From Rhodovarius crocodyli (GTDB lineage: Bacteria; Pseudomonadota; Alphaproteobacteria; Acetobacterales; Acetobacteraceae), in NCBI RefSeq assembly GCF_004005855.1, contig NZ_SACL01000002.1:590453-654452 (forward strand): a stretch of DNA of 64,000 bases. The letters run 5' to 3'. The notes below the pieces were generated by a model. The model had not been told where the DNA came from. It ran no database searches and was given only the letters and a program-made list of their open reading frames with translations. Both the position numbers and the translations under genes were made by a program. Of the stretch, positions 8,090 to 17,354 are shown piece after piece (position 1 is the first letter of the stretch; the number at the start of each line of letters is the position of its first letter).

Positions 8090-8263
8090 ATGAGCAGAAC
8101 TAAGCTTGTTGGGACACGTGTCGAGGCATCGACGCTAGCCGCGCTCGATCAGGCCGCGTCGAACGCAGGCTGCAACAGGGCCCATCTGATGAACATCATC
8201 TTGGTCCGCTGGCTGACAGCCCGCGGTTACTTGGTGGAGGACGGCCAGGAGGTGCTGCCGTGA
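8090..8263 (+). CDS. Ribbon-helix-helix-like small protein (57 aa)
   Basis: The ATG at 8090 follows GGATGGAG. The sequence LVGTRVEASTLAALDQAASN then NRAHLMNIILVRWL has the strand-helix-helix plan of RHH DNA-binding proteins ('TRVEASTLAALD'). Its stop overlaps the GTG start of the next gene (GTGA). The arrangement of an RHH protein followed by a short overlapping gene recalls antitoxin-toxin pairs, but the partner is not a recognised toxin. Confidence 0.5.
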   Translation: MSRTKLVGTRVEASTLAALDQAASNAGCNRAHLMNIILVRWLTARGYLVEDGQEVLP

Positions 8264-8505
8264 AGGTCTATCGCGACATCGACGGCGAGAAGCGCCTGAT
8301 CGGCCGCGCCGACATCCCCGAAGCTGTCGGCGCGGTGTTTGAGGTGCCGCTGTTCGGGCGCAGCTCGACCATTGCGGAGCGCTTCATGGTCGGGGCTGTA
8401 ACTTCTTATCCCGCTGGCCGGGATGCTCCCTTTGTGGAGCGGGCGATCATTGCGAGCGAAGGCCAAACGGTCGAGTTGCTGCCTGGATGGCAGGCACTGA
8501 CATAG
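8260..8505 (+). CDS. Hypothetical protein (81 aa), coupled to RHH gene
   Basis: GTG start overlaps the previous stop by 4 bp. The product is predicted mainly beta (KVYRDIDGEKRLIGRADIPE; GAVFEVPLFGRSSTIAERF). It ends 1 base before the convergent holin gene. No family recognised. Confidence 0.45.
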   Translation: MKVYRDIDGEKRLIGRADIPEAVGAVFEVPLFGRSSTIAERFMVGAVTSYPAGRDAPFVERAIIASEGQTVELLPGWQALT

Positions 8506-8506
8506 C

Positions 8507-8824
8507 CTAAGCCCGCCCCTCCGGCCCCGTGCGCTGCCGCACGATGCGGATCAGTAGCAGGGAAATAGCCTGCGTGCCGATCAGCCCGGCCGCGCTGGAC
8601 ACCCCTGCCAGCACACGCACGTCGCTGATCTGGAGGTACTGCACCACGGCCGAGGATATGGAGCCGCAGACCACGGCCTCGGCCAGCAGGGCCAGCAGCG
8701 AGGGCAGCGGCCGGGTGGAGGATTTGGCCCGCACATAGGCGCCGGCCGCGGCGCTGACGGTTCCCACGGCGAGCGCCACGGCAGCCTCGCCCCACACGCC
8801 TGGCGGCTCGGTCGGGCCGCTCAC
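8507..8824 (-). CDS. Phage holin, three membrane helices
   Basis: 105 residues with three hydrophobic stretches (about 13-30, 43-66 and 70-95) and a short Arg-rich C-terminus, the topology of class I holins. By family role it forms inner-membrane pores that time lysis. It starts 4 bp inside the preceding gene and lies close to the endolysin, although a plus-strand cassette (7494-8505) separates them. Confidence 0.6.
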   Translation of the reverse strand: MSGPTEPPGVWGEAAVALAVGTVSAAAGAYVRAKSSTRPLPSLLALLAEAVVCGSISSAVVQYLQISDVRVLAGVSSAAGLIGTQAISLLLIRIVRQRTGPEGRA

Positions 8825-9141
8825 AGGGCCACCGCCTGGGCCCAGCCTGCATCCAGCTCTGCCTCGGTCAGGCCCAGGTCACCCGCCAGGCGCACCAGCA
8901 GGGGGTGATCGCGGCGGTACTCGCTGCTGTCCTGCCACTCGATCATCGCCGCCTCGCGCTCGCCCTCCGGCAACGCCGCAATGGCCGCCTCGATGTCGGC
9001 GGTGCTGATGCCCCGCCCCAGCAGCCACAGGCGCAGCTGGCGCCGCGTCAGGGGCGGCCGGGGCAGCGCGAACGGCACGACCCCTTCGGAATGATCACCC
9101 GTCAGCAGCGTCACCTGCACGCCCGTCATTGCCTCGCTCAT
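8821..9141 (-). CDS. Small phage protein downstream of tail fibre (106 aa)
   Basis: Cytoplasmic, helical and acidic in its middle (ALPEGEREAAMIEWQDSSEY). It overlaps the fibre gene's stop by 4 bp and the holin start by 4 bp, so it belongs to the late operon. The position suits a tail-fibre assembly chaperone or accessory protein, but no motif proves this. Confidence 0.6.
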   Translation of the reverse strand: MSEAMTGVQVTLLTGDHSEGVVPFALPRPPLTRRQLRLWLLGRGISTADIEAAIAALPEGEREAAMIEWQDSSEYRRDHPLLVRLAGDLGLTEAELDAGWAQAVAL

Positions 9142-10262
9142 GCCCGTGCCCCCATGACGATCAGGCGCCCGGCGGTGAAGTTCCGCGGACTGCCCGAGAT
9201 ATTGATGATCCGCACCGCCTCGATGCGCTGATTGGCGCCGAGCGCAATGTCACCCTCGGCCACGAGAGGCGCCCACCCGTAGCCACCTGCACCGGCGTTG
9301 GAGTCCGATCGCGTGAAAGCCTTGGCGTAATCGGCATAGCCGTTGCCCGCGCAGTTCAGGATCTGCGTGATGGATGTCAGCGGATCGTCACCACTGCCAA
9401 TCCACCCCAAATAGTGCCCATAGAGAGCATCGGTTTTGGGCTGGGCCACCTGGCCGCTCAGCTGCGTGTTGAAAAGCCGGCTGTCGAAGTACTGATTGGA
9501 AGGGCCGGTGAGCCACACCCCGCCCACCTTGGCCTGCAGATAGATTTGCTGGACCGCGCCGGAGCCGACGCGAGCGCCCTCAACCGCCACCTCCAGCATG
9601 TGCACCCACTGCGGGACCGTGACCTCAACCCCGTTGCCACCCACCATGCTGGTGCTCGCCAGCAGCTCCCGCCCCAGGTCGCGGCGGTTGACGTCGGACA
9701 GCACGCGGAACTCGCTGCCCGTCCAGAGCCACCGGATGGTCTGCCCGGCGATCAGCTCGCCCAGGCCGAACTCGCTGCCGTTCGCCCGCCGCAGCGGCTG
9801 GGCGCCCAGCCCGTCGATAGCCAGCGTGACGGCCCCGGTGTTGGTGGTGGTGACGGTGTGCGCGCCCGTCATGCCGGGCCGCAGCACCAGCAGGGGCGGC
9901 TTGTGCACGATGGCCTGGGCATTGGCCGTGCCGCCGGCCGAGGGCACGGCGCCCACGATCCCGAAGCGCGCGGCATCGGCCAGGGCCGTGCAATAGATGC
10001 GCTTGGCGCCAGACACCCAATTTACCGCGGCGTTGGCGTTGCTGGACCGAACCACGTTGCGCGTGAGCGTGTCGGGCGTGCCGGCCGTGACGGTGCCCCA
10101 GCCCTCTTCCCAGGCGGCATCCGATTCGCAGCGGTACCAAGCCTCGCCCCCACTCCCGATGCCGGTCACGAAGCTGATGCGCAGCGGGTCCGTGGGGTCC
10201 GTCAGGTCATAGGTGCCGGTGCCCACCGTGGTGGTGGTCTGCTCGATGGCATTTTGCAGCAT
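9138..10262 (-). CDS. Tail fibre / tip protein (374 aa)
   Basis: Starts MLQNAIEQTTTTVGTGTYDL. The N-terminal 130 residues resemble the repeat that begins many alphaproteobacterial phage fibre proteins ('...GGEAWYRCESD...EEGWGTVTAGTPDTLTR'). The rest is Gly/Thr/Asn-rich beta sequence with a C-terminal GNGYADYAKAF region. Likely a distal tail protein contacting the host. It lies downstream of the tail-tip genes. Confidence 0.7.
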   Translation of the reverse strand: MLQNAIEQTTTTVGTGTYDLTDPTDPLRISFVTGIGSGGEAWYRCESDAAWEEGWGTVTAGTPDTLTRNVVRSSNANAAVNWVSGAKRIYCTALADAARFGIVGAVPSAGGTANAQAIVHKPPLLVLRPGMTGAHTVTTTNTGAVTLAIDGLGAQPLRRANGSEFGLGELIAGQTIRWLWTGSEFRVLSDVNRRDLGRELLASTSMVGGNGVEVTVPQWVHMLEVAVEGARVGSGAVQQIYLQAKVGGVWLTGPSNQYFDSRLFNTQLSGQVAQPKTDALYGHYLGWIGSGDDPLTSITQILNCAGNGYADYAKAFTRSDSNAGAGGYGWAPLVAEGDIALGANQRIEAVRIINISGSPRNFTAGRLIVMGARA

Positions 10263-10272
10263 GGTGCGCCCC

Positions 10273-11106
10273 TTAGAGGGATTGGCGGATGGAGAACGAC
10301 GCGCGGTGCACGCCGAATGCGGGTTGCGTGATGGGCTGGATCTCGGTCAGGCGGCCGATGATCCAATTGGCCTGCTGCGCCGGGGTGTCGGGCTGGATCG
10401 CGGCCAGCACCTGGCGGCCGGTGCCCGCGATGCGCTGCAGCTCGCGCACCGCCTCCGCCTCGGCCGTCGTCAGCGTCGGCAAGGTGAAGGTGAGCAGCCG
10501 GCGGCGGGGGCCGCGATCCACGAAATCGAGGCCCGAGCGGCTGTTGGTGGAGACGACGGCGCCATCCTCCATCGCCCACCCCCAGTCATAGGCGTAGTTG
10601 CCGCGCGCCGGCCGGAAGGCAGGGCCGATCCAGGCCCGGCCGAGATCCAGGTAGCCGACGCCCGCAGCCAGCGACCAACCGCCGATCTCCGCCCGCCATT
10701 GCCGCGCCGAGAGCGCGGCAGGGGGCACCAGCATGTGCATGCCGTATCCCGGCACCCAGCCACCGGGTTGCGCGCCCGTGTCGAGCACCCCGCCGCCGCC
10801 CGGCGTCGCGGCATCCAACAGGTGGCGCACCTCATCGGTGGAGCGCATCCAGCCCCGGGCATCGCCCATGGCATCGACGCCGCCGGCGTCATCGGGCTGC
10901 GCCAGGGCCAGCACCCCCACCTCGCGCAGCGCGCCGAGATCGACCGTGAGGACAGGGTTGATGATTCCGGCGGCGCTGCGCCAGCGGCGGCGCAGGATGG
11001 GATCGGCCAGGCGCGTGACGCCGAGGCCGCCCGTCTCGCTGTTGGTGGTGATGGAGACGCCCGGCCGGTCCAGCCAGTTGACCCAGGACAGCAGGAGCTT
11101 AGTCAT
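10273..11106 (-). CDS. Phage tail protein (277 aa)
   Basis: ATG at 11106 overlaps the stop of the upstream tail gene (ATGA), so the longer frame upstream is rejected. The protein begins MTKLLLSWVNWLDRPGVSIT and is rich in beta sequence and tryptophan (YAYDWGWAMEDGAVVSTNSR). It is placed between the 549-residue tail-tip protein and the fibre, consistent with a distal tail/baseplate component. Confidence 0.65.
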   Translation of the reverse strand: MTKLLLSWVNWLDRPGVSITTNSETGGLGVTRLADPILRRRWRSAAGIINPVLTVDLGALREVGVLALAQPDDAGGVDAMGDARGWMRSTDEVRHLLDAATPGGGGVLDTGAQPGGWVPGYGMHMLVPPAALSARQWRAEIGGWSLAAGVGYLDLGRAWIGPAFRPARGNYAYDWGWAMEDGAVVSTNSRSGLDFVDRGPRRRLLTFTLPTLTTAEAEAVRELQRIAGTGRQVLAAIQPDTPAQQANWIIGRLTEIQPITQPAFGVHRASFSIRQSL

Positions 11107-12752
11107 CCCAGCACCGTCAGATCCACGCGGTTGCCCCGCACGGACTGCCCCACCACACGCACGTCGCGCCCGGCCGCCAGGCCGTAGCGCGGCCAGGTCA
11201 GCCGCGCCTGCTGGCCCAGCCCCATGCCCCAGCCCATCATGCCGACCGGCACGCGCCATAGGCCCAGCCCCGGCCGCAGCAGGGACAGGATGTTGTTGCC
11301 GAGCGCCATCGCATCCGCCTCATCATCGAACAGGGTTTCCAGGGTCACATCGCGCGCCTGGGCATTGCGCACCCGGCGCGCTGCGATCTCGACCGAGACG
11401 CGGCGGCTGGCCTCGGCCAGCTCCTGCCGCCGCGCCGCCGTGATGGTGGGTTCCGGCACAAGGTCCGTGCCCGAGAGCGGCGACCAGTTGCGGCGATAGC
11501 CCAGGCCCGCCCGCCAGGCGGGCGCGGGCGGTTCCAGCGGCTCCACATCGTCCAGGATGCTGTCCTGGTCCAACAGGATGCCGCCGGGGCCGCCGGGGGC
11601 GGAGACGCGCCCCACCACGATGCTGCCCCCGCCATCGTCGCCCCACCACAGGCCCGCGCCCGCGGCGAGGCGAGAGATGGCCTCGGCGAATGTCACCTGC
11701 TCCGCCAGCCAGAGACCGGCGGTGCCGGGCGCGTAGCCCTCAGCCGAATCAAAGGCGGCGGGGTTTGTGGCCACCCCGCCGCGCGCCAGCATCAGCCGCA
11801 TCATGCGTGGGATGCTTGCGCCACCGGGCTGGCCCCAGAGATCCGCCGTGACCGTGCCGTCAGGGCTGCTTCCGAGGCGCAGGTAGCTGCCTGTGGGCGT
11901 GATGGCCCAGGAATAGGTGCCGCCGGGCACCGTGGCGGCGGCCAGCGCGGAGTAACTGCTGTAGCCGGCACCGGCATCGATGGGCGCGCCGCGGACATAC
12001 ACGCCCGTGATCTCGCCGATCTGGCGGGCATGCAGCTGATAGATCAGCAGCCCCGCATCCACCTGCAACGGAGGCACGTTGCGCAGGCGCCCCCAGGCCT
12101 CCGGCACCGGCTTGCCCCGCAGCTCATCCCCGCCATCGGCACCGCCCGTGCCGCCGTAGAGGCCGAGCATGGGCACATCCAGCACATAGGCCAGGCTGGC
12201 GGCGGTGATGCGGAGCAGGCGCCGATCGGCACGCCAGCCGCTGCCGATGCCGGCGAACACCAGGCGCCGGTCGGCATAGGCCGCGCTGCGATGGCCCAGC
12301 AGGCTGACGGAGAGCGGCCGGCCGTCGATGGCCAGCCCCTCCGCCGTGCCGTCATAGGCGCCATCGGTGTTGTCCACCGGGATTTCGCCCAGCGCGGCCG
12401 CGATCCGGCGCTCACCGGCCGGGTCCAGCGGGAGGCTGCGTTCCAGGGTGATGTCGCCCGCCCGCCCCTCGAAATGCACGTTGGGGCGGGTGTCGGTCGG
12501 CTGGGATGTCCAGTCCACATCCGACCAGTCCAGCCGGACATCGCCGCCGGAGACGCGGCCGGGCAGGATGCCGGCGGGCAGGATGCCCGCCGTGAGCGGC
12601 CCGCCCGTGGTGACCAGCACGCCATCCGTCGCGCTGCATTCCACCAGCAGCACCGCATCCGCCAGGGCGGGCTGCGGCAGCGCCAGCAGATCGAGCGCGA
12701 CCCGGGCGGCGGGTTCCTCGATCCCCGCCGGCCAGGCGCCCGCTACCGTCAT
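11103..12752 (-). CDS. Tail-tip/hub-like protein (549 aa)
   Basis: Large protein encoded just after the tape measure, the usual place of the distal tail/hub protein. Sequence is beta-rich, with blocks such as VLVTTGGPLTAGILPAGILP and RQEALAEASR-like helices near residue 440. It overlaps the tape-measure stop and the next start by 4 bp each. Specific hub assignment is by synteny. Confidence 0.65.
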   Translation of the reverse strand: MTVAGAWPAGIEEPAARVALDLLALPQPALADAVLLVECSATDGVLVTTGGPLTAGILPAGILPGRVSGGDVRLDWSDVDWTSQPTDTRPNVHFEGRAGDITLERSLPLDPAGERRIAAALGEIPVDNTDGAYDGTAEGLAIDGRPLSVSLLGHRSAAYADRRLVFAGIGSGWRADRRLLRITAASLAYVLDVPMLGLYGGTGGADGGDELRGKPVPEAWGRLRNVPPLQVDAGLLIYQLHARQIGEITGVYVRGAPIDAGAGYSSYSALAAATVPGGTYSWAITPTGSYLRLGSSPDGTVTADLWGQPGGASIPRMMRLMLARGGVATNPAAFDSAEGYAPGTAGLWLAEQVTFAEAISRLAAGAGLWWGDDGGGSIVVGRVSAPGGPGGILLDQDSILDDVEPLEPPAPAWRAGLGYRRNWSPLSGTDLVPEPTITAARRQELAEASRRVSVEIAARRVRNAQARDVTLETLFDDEADAMALGNNILSLLRPGLGLWRVPVGMMGWGMGLGQQARLTWPRYGLAAGRDVRVVGQSVRGNRVDLTVLG

Positions 12753-15700
12753 GAGTTCAGGTTCCTTGTGATCATGTTGATGCGGGTTTCGTTCGCGAGC
12801 GCGTCGAACTTCGCGCCCATCTCTGCCAAGCGCCGGTCAAGCATCTGGACCATGCCTTCAAGCGCCCGGATGGTGGCAGAGTCACCGCTCTGCCGGGCCG
12901 AGTAGGCCCCGTAATCGGCCACCTCGCCGCGCACGAAGGCCTCCCGCTGCGCATAGGTGCTGCTGGCCCCGCCATAGACCTGCTGGCTGAGGGTCAGCAG
13001 CGCATCGGCAGCCGAGGTGACCTTGGTGGCATCCGACCCCGACAGGGCGGTGTCCAGATTGCCCTGCGCGATGCGCAGCCGCTCCGTAGGGGAGAGGCTG
13101 GAGGTGCTGCTGAGAGCCTGGCCGTTCAGCCAATCCAGCACCGATTGCGCCGCTGCCTTCTGGGCATCGGCGGCCTGCTGGGCATAGCGCTTGACCAGGG
13201 CCACCCTTTCCTCGCCCAGCACTTCCTCCGTGCGGGTGATCCGGCTGGCCACCTCGGCCGCCGTCAGGCCCAGTGCCTCCAGCGAGGCCTGCGCCTGCAG
13301 GATCTCGGCCCGGCCCGCCACGTCGAAGGCCATCAGGTCGGCCTGCTGGTTCTCCCCACGGGCGCGGAGGCTGCGCACCTCCAGGCCCGTGTCATAGCTG
13401 GAGACCTGCAGCGCGCGTTGCGCCCGCAGCCGGTCCAGTTCCTTATCCCGGGTGGCGGTCAGCTGTTCCGTGGCAAGGCTCAGCTCGCGCGCCTTGTCGA
13501 TCTGCGTCTGCCACTGGGCTTCCAGGGCCTTCAGCGACTTCTCGAACTCGCTGGCCTGCGTGCCGGTCAGCGCCTGATAGGTGTTCTTGTACCAATCGAG
13601 GTTGCTGGTCAGGGTGTCCACGTTGTTGCCGGAGGCGTTCAGGATGCCGCGATAGTCGCCCGTCGCGATGTTCTTGAAGCCTTCCAGCAGGAATTCCGTG
13701 GCCCTGCTGGCGAGCTGCTGCGCGCCTTCCTCGGTATTGGCGAACTGCGCCTTGCTGCCGGAATAATCGAGATACAGGTTGCCCGGGTCATTGCCGCCCC
13801 GGCCAGAGGTGACGCCCACCGCCAGCTCACCACCCAGGCGAAGGCCGCCCAGCTGATCGCCGATGGTGCTGGCCAGCTTTTCCAGGTTGCGCACCGCCGT
13901 TTCCGCCTGCGTGGCATTGGCAGCGGAGTAGCGCGCCCCGGTCAGGCCGTTGCGTTCTTCCTCCAGGCTGTACAGGTCCAGGCGGAATTCCTGGCCCTTG
14001 CCGGACGGCTTCTGGCCGGGGAGCAACCCACCGATCAGCGCCAGGACCGCGCCGCCGATGATGCCGGCGGGACCGAGGGCGCCGAGGGCGGGCAGCAGGC
14101 CAAGAGATGAGCCGAGGGAGGCAGCACCCGTAACGGCGCTGGTAACACCACCCAGACCCTGAAGGGTCCCACCCACGCCGCCACGCTGGAAGCCATTCAC
14201 AGCACCGAAGATGCCACCGCCGATCGCCAGGGCACTGCCGAGGGCGCCGCCGAGGGTGATGCCCATTGGGTCCCCACCGCCACCCACGAATGCACCCGGT
14301 TCACCAGACATAGCCGTGCCGGAATAGAAGCCGCTGGGGGTCAGCGCACCATTGGCAGCAGGTGTGTAGAGGTTGGTGTTCAGCAGGCTGTCCAAGCCGC
14401 CCCAACCGGTGTTTGCCATGCCCGTGGGACTGGTCAGGAAGCTGTAGCCCCCGAACCCGCCGCCGCTGCCGCCGAACAGGTTGCGGCCGATCGACAGCGC
14501 CCCGCCACCCGTGGACAGCAGGGAGGATTCGGAGCCCCCCGCCGCCGTGCCAGCCGTACCCGCCGCGACGGCGGTGGGCGAGACGCCGCCCAGCAGGCCG
14601 CTGACATAGCGCACCATGGGCGTGGTGACGGTCTGCGAGAGGATGGCGCTGGCCGCCTGACGCAGAAGGTTGGTGAAGGTGCGCGACAGTGTGGCCGCCG
14701 CGCTCTCCCCGTTCTTGAAGCCGTCGAACAGGCCCTGCGTGGTCGCATCGGCGATGCGGTCACCCCAGTTCTGCGCGAAGCGTTCCGCCTGCTGCTGGGC
14801 CCGCTCCGCCTCGCGACGGCTTTCCGTCTCGGCCCGTTCCCGCGCCCGTTCTTCCTCGCGCTGCGTGCGCCGCCCCTCGGCGGTCTGCTGGCGGATGACC
14901 TGGAAAGCCCGGTCATCCGATGGCGACATGGAAAGTAGGCCCGTAGAGGCATCGCGGCGGAGGACCTCGTACAGGTCGCGCATGTCTTGCGCTGCACGGG
15001 CGGCGCCACGGAAGGCCGCTTCCTGCTGGCGGAGACGTTCGTTACCGGTCTGGAGCGTGCCCAAACTGGCATTCACTGCCGCGGTGTAGCCAGCGACAGC
15101 CTGCTCAGCCTCCTGCCCCGTGATGCCCAGGCGCTGAAGTTCCTGGCGATAGTCGGCCACATACCGCCGTGCACGATCTTCGGTCGCAATATCAGCCCGC
15201 GCGCGACGCAGGGCATCCTCGCCCTGGGAGGCCGCCTCGTTCAAGCGCTGAATATTGGCCACTTCCCGGCTGAGAGAGGCCGCCACATTCAGCTCGAAGC
15301 CCTGAAGCTCCAAAGCCGCCCGACGCATTCGGGCGGCAGCCCGCTCCGCTGAACCGCCAGATTCATCCAACGCCAGCCCCGCCGCGCGTGCGCGCTGGCT
15401 CAGCTGCTCCATCCGTTCTTCGAGCTGGCGGGCGTTGCCGGTGAAGCCATCCAACTCACGCGCCGTCTTGCGAATATTCTCGCTGACCTGATCGTTGCCG
15501 GTGACCAGACCCATCAGGGCATCATGGAGCTGGGCCAGGGCTTCGCGAGATACGTTGCCAGCCTCACGGAAGCCCTCCACCACCTCCACAAAGGTGCGAA
15601 GACGCTGCACATCCTCGTTGCTGACGATCAGATTGTACTCTTGGGAACCGCGCCCATAGTTCTGAGCGGCCTGCTCCTGCATCGTCCACAGATCACTGCG

Positions 15701-16642
15701 CACGCCGGCGGCCATCGGCCCTACGCGCTCAAGCACCTGCCGCTGGAGAGCATTCTGCTCACCCTGCAACGCCGCGCGATCCTGCGTGATATTGCGGATT
15801 TCCTGCTGCTGGCGCGCAACGCTCAGGGCATTGTACCGCTCGGTCAGCTCGCGGACCGCCGAAGCCTCGGTTTCAAGGGCGGTGTGATAGGTCCGTGCCT
15901 CATCCTGCACTTGGCGGAAGTTCTCCGCCAGGCGCTTCACGACATCGTTGAATCGCTCGGTCTCACTCCGACCGTTGACGAGCTGCGCCGCCAGCACGCC
16001 GACCGTCAGCGCCGCACCAGCAATGGCGCCGCCCGTACCGAAAACCCCCAGCAGCTGGCTACCCTGCTGACCGAAAGCCACCAGGGCGGACTGGCCGGCG
16101 GAGACCTGCACCGCGAAATCCTGGATCTGATAGCCAGCCTGGCCCATCACCTGGCCCAGGCGCGCGCCGCCACGGGAGGCGTTGTCGTTGGCCGCGTCGA
16201 GCCGGGCGGTCGCCGCGGCAGCCCCGTTGACTGCCGCCGACATCGTCCCAAGCCGAGATTGGGAAATTTCCACGGCTTCATTGAAACGGCGCAGCGCCGC
16301 GACGCGCAGTTCACCGACGCGCTGCGCCGACTCAGCTCCGGATGCCTCCGTGCGGTTCAGCACGTCCAACTGCCGGGCCAGACGTTCGGCAGCTGCCGCC
16401 GCCGGGTCCAGCACCGCCTGCGTCCGCGCGAAGGCACGCGCGAGGTTGGCCTGGGACTGAGCGGACTTCTCCGCAGCGGCCCCCGTGCCCTCCAGCGCGG
16501 TACTGGCAACCTCGGCCGCCGCCGGGATCTGCTGCAGGGCGGCCTGCCCCGCCTGCCCAAGCCCTTCCAGCAACTGACGCGCGCGATCCGCCGCCTCCAC
16601 GCTCACGCGCATGGAGACGCCGCCCCCGGCAAATCCGGCCAT
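12749..16642 (-). CDS. Tape measure protein (1297 aa)
   Basis: The longest gene of the element. Long Ala/Gln/Arg-rich coiled-coil stretches (residues about 10-140, 270-640, 1030-1150) flank a hydrophobic Gly/Ala region (about 190-215) and a Gly/Ser-rich middle containing FGGSGGGFGGYSFL. This is typical of siphovirus tail-length rulers. By family rules its length sets the tail length. It lies after the tail chaperones, but with three extra genes in between. Confidence 0.9.
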   Translation of the reverse strand: MAGFAGGGVSMRVSVEAADRARQLLEGLGQAGQAALQQIPAAAEVASTALEGTGAAAEKSAQSQANLARAFARTQAVLDPAAAAAERLARQLDVLNRTEASGAESAQRVGELRVAALRRFNEAVEISQSRLGTMSAAVNGAAAATARLDAANDNASRGGARLGQVMGQAGYQIQDFAVQVSAGQSALVAFGQQGSQLLGVFGTGGAIAGAALTVGVLAAQLVNGRSETERFNDVVKRLAENFRQVQDEARTYHTALETEASAVRELTERYNALSVARQQQEIRNITQDRAALQGEQNALQRQVLERVGPMAAGVRSDLWTMQEQAAQNYGRGSQEYNLIVSNEDVQRLRTFVEVVEGFREAGNVSREALAQLHDALMGLVTGNDQVSENIRKTARELDGFTGNARQLEERMEQLSQRARAAGLALDESGGSAERAAARMRRAALELQGFELNVAASLSREVANIQRLNEAASQGEDALRRARADIATEDRARRYVADYRQELQRLGITGQEAEQAVAGYTAAVNASLGTLQTGNERLRQQEAAFRGAARAAQDMRDLYEVLRRDASTGLLSMSPSDDRAFQVIRQQTAEGRRTQREEERARERAETESRREAERAQQQAERFAQNWGDRIADATTQGLFDGFKNGESAAATLSRTFTNLLRQAASAILSQTVTTPMVRYVSGLLGGVSPTAVAAGTAGTAAGGSESSLLSTGGGALSIGRNLFGGSGGGFGGYSFLTSPTGMANTGWGGLDSLLNTNLYTPAANGALTPSGFYSGTAMSGEPGAFVGGGGDPMGITLGGALGSALAIGGGIFGAVNGFQRGGVGGTLQGLGGVTSAVTGAASLGSSLGLLPALGALGPAGIIGGAVLALIGGLLPGQKPSGKGQEFRLDLYSLEEERNGLTGARYSAANATQAETAVRNLEKLASTIGDQLGGLRLGGELAVGVTSGRGGNDPGNLYLDYSGSKAQFANTEEGAQQLASRATEFLLEGFKNIATGDYRGILNASGNNVDTLTSNLDWYKNTYQALTGTQASEFEKSLKALEAQWQTQIDKARELSLATEQLTATRDKELDRLRAQRALQVSSYDTGLEVRSLRARGENQQADLMAFDVAGRAEILQAQASLEALGLTAAEVASRITRTEEVLGEERVALVKRYAQQAADAQKAAAQSVLDWLNGQALSSTSSLSPTERLRIAQGNLDTALSGSDATKVTSAADALLTLSQQVYGGASSTYAQREAFVRGEVADYGAYSARQSGDSATIRALEGMVQMLDRRLAEMGAKFDALANETRINMITRNLNS

Positions 16643-16648
16643 GTGTGA

Positions 16649-17350
16649 TTATCCTTCGAGGATCGGTTGCACCGCGGCGCGCAGCTCCTGCGCCGCTTCT
16701 GCCTGCACGGTCCCGAGATCGAGCAGGCGGGCGTTCCGGCTGCTGGGCAGCAGCAGGAACCATGGGGTGCCCCGGCGTTCGCCAGGGCGCTTCAGCACGG
16801 CCAGCAGGGCGCCGGCACGCGACTTCGTGGGAAACAGCACGAATTGCGGCCGGCGCTTGCCCTCGCCGCGCTTCGGCTGCGCGCCCTTGGCCGAGGGGGT
16901 GGCGCTGACCACATCCGCGCCCAGCGCCTCGGCCGCATCATCCAGGCGGCTCAGGCGCCGTTTCTGGCCGCCCGGCACCGGGCCGCCCTTCCGGTTTCGG
17001 TCGGTGTAGGCGAAGCCCGCCCGCACCGCGGGCTCCAGCGGGATCACCAGGAACCGGCCGTTGCGAGGCAGGATGGCCGCCCCCTCCGCGAAGGCCGCGT
17101 GCAGCACCTCGGATTTCGAGTAGACGAGGCTGGCCGGGCGCAGGGTACGCTTGCCGCGCGGGTAGTGCTCCAGTTGCCAGGCCTTGGCCAGGCCGCCGCC
17201 CAGCCCGGCCTGCTCCACCTGCCGGCGCAGCTTGGCCTGGGCATTGCGGGCCACGCCATGCACGGCGGCGGCCAGGCCGTCCTGAATGCCCGCCACCTGA
17301 TCGGCGATGATGCGCGACAGGTCGCCCTCGATGGTGGTGGCGAGGCGCAT
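16649..17350 (-). CDS. DUF6441-type phage tail-associated protein
   Basis: 233 residues, basic, starting MRLATTIEGDLSRIIADQVA, with a conserved-looking FAEGAAILPRNGRFLVIPLE and a C-terminal LLPSSRNARLLDLG. It matches my recollection of DUF6441 proteins found next to tape-measure genes. Role unknown; probably tail assembly. Confidence 0.6.
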   Translation of the reverse strand: MRLATTIEGDLSRIIADQVAGIQDGLAAAVHGVARNAQAKLRRQVEQAGLGGGLAKAWQLEHYPRGKRTLRPASLVYSKSEVLHAAFAEGAAILPRNGRFLVIPLEPAVRAGFAYTDRNRKGGPVPGGQKRRLSRLDDAAEALGADVVSATPSAKGAQPKRGEGKRRPQFVLFPTKSRAGALLAVLKRPGERRGTPWFLLLPSSRNARLLDLGTVQAEAAQELRAAVQPILEG

Positions 17351-17354
17351 GGCG

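Noticed and set aside
9129..10331. 400-codon plus-strand frame
   Set aside because: Antisense shadow of the tail fibre gene, with His/Arg/Gly-biased composition typical of GC-rich reverse frames.
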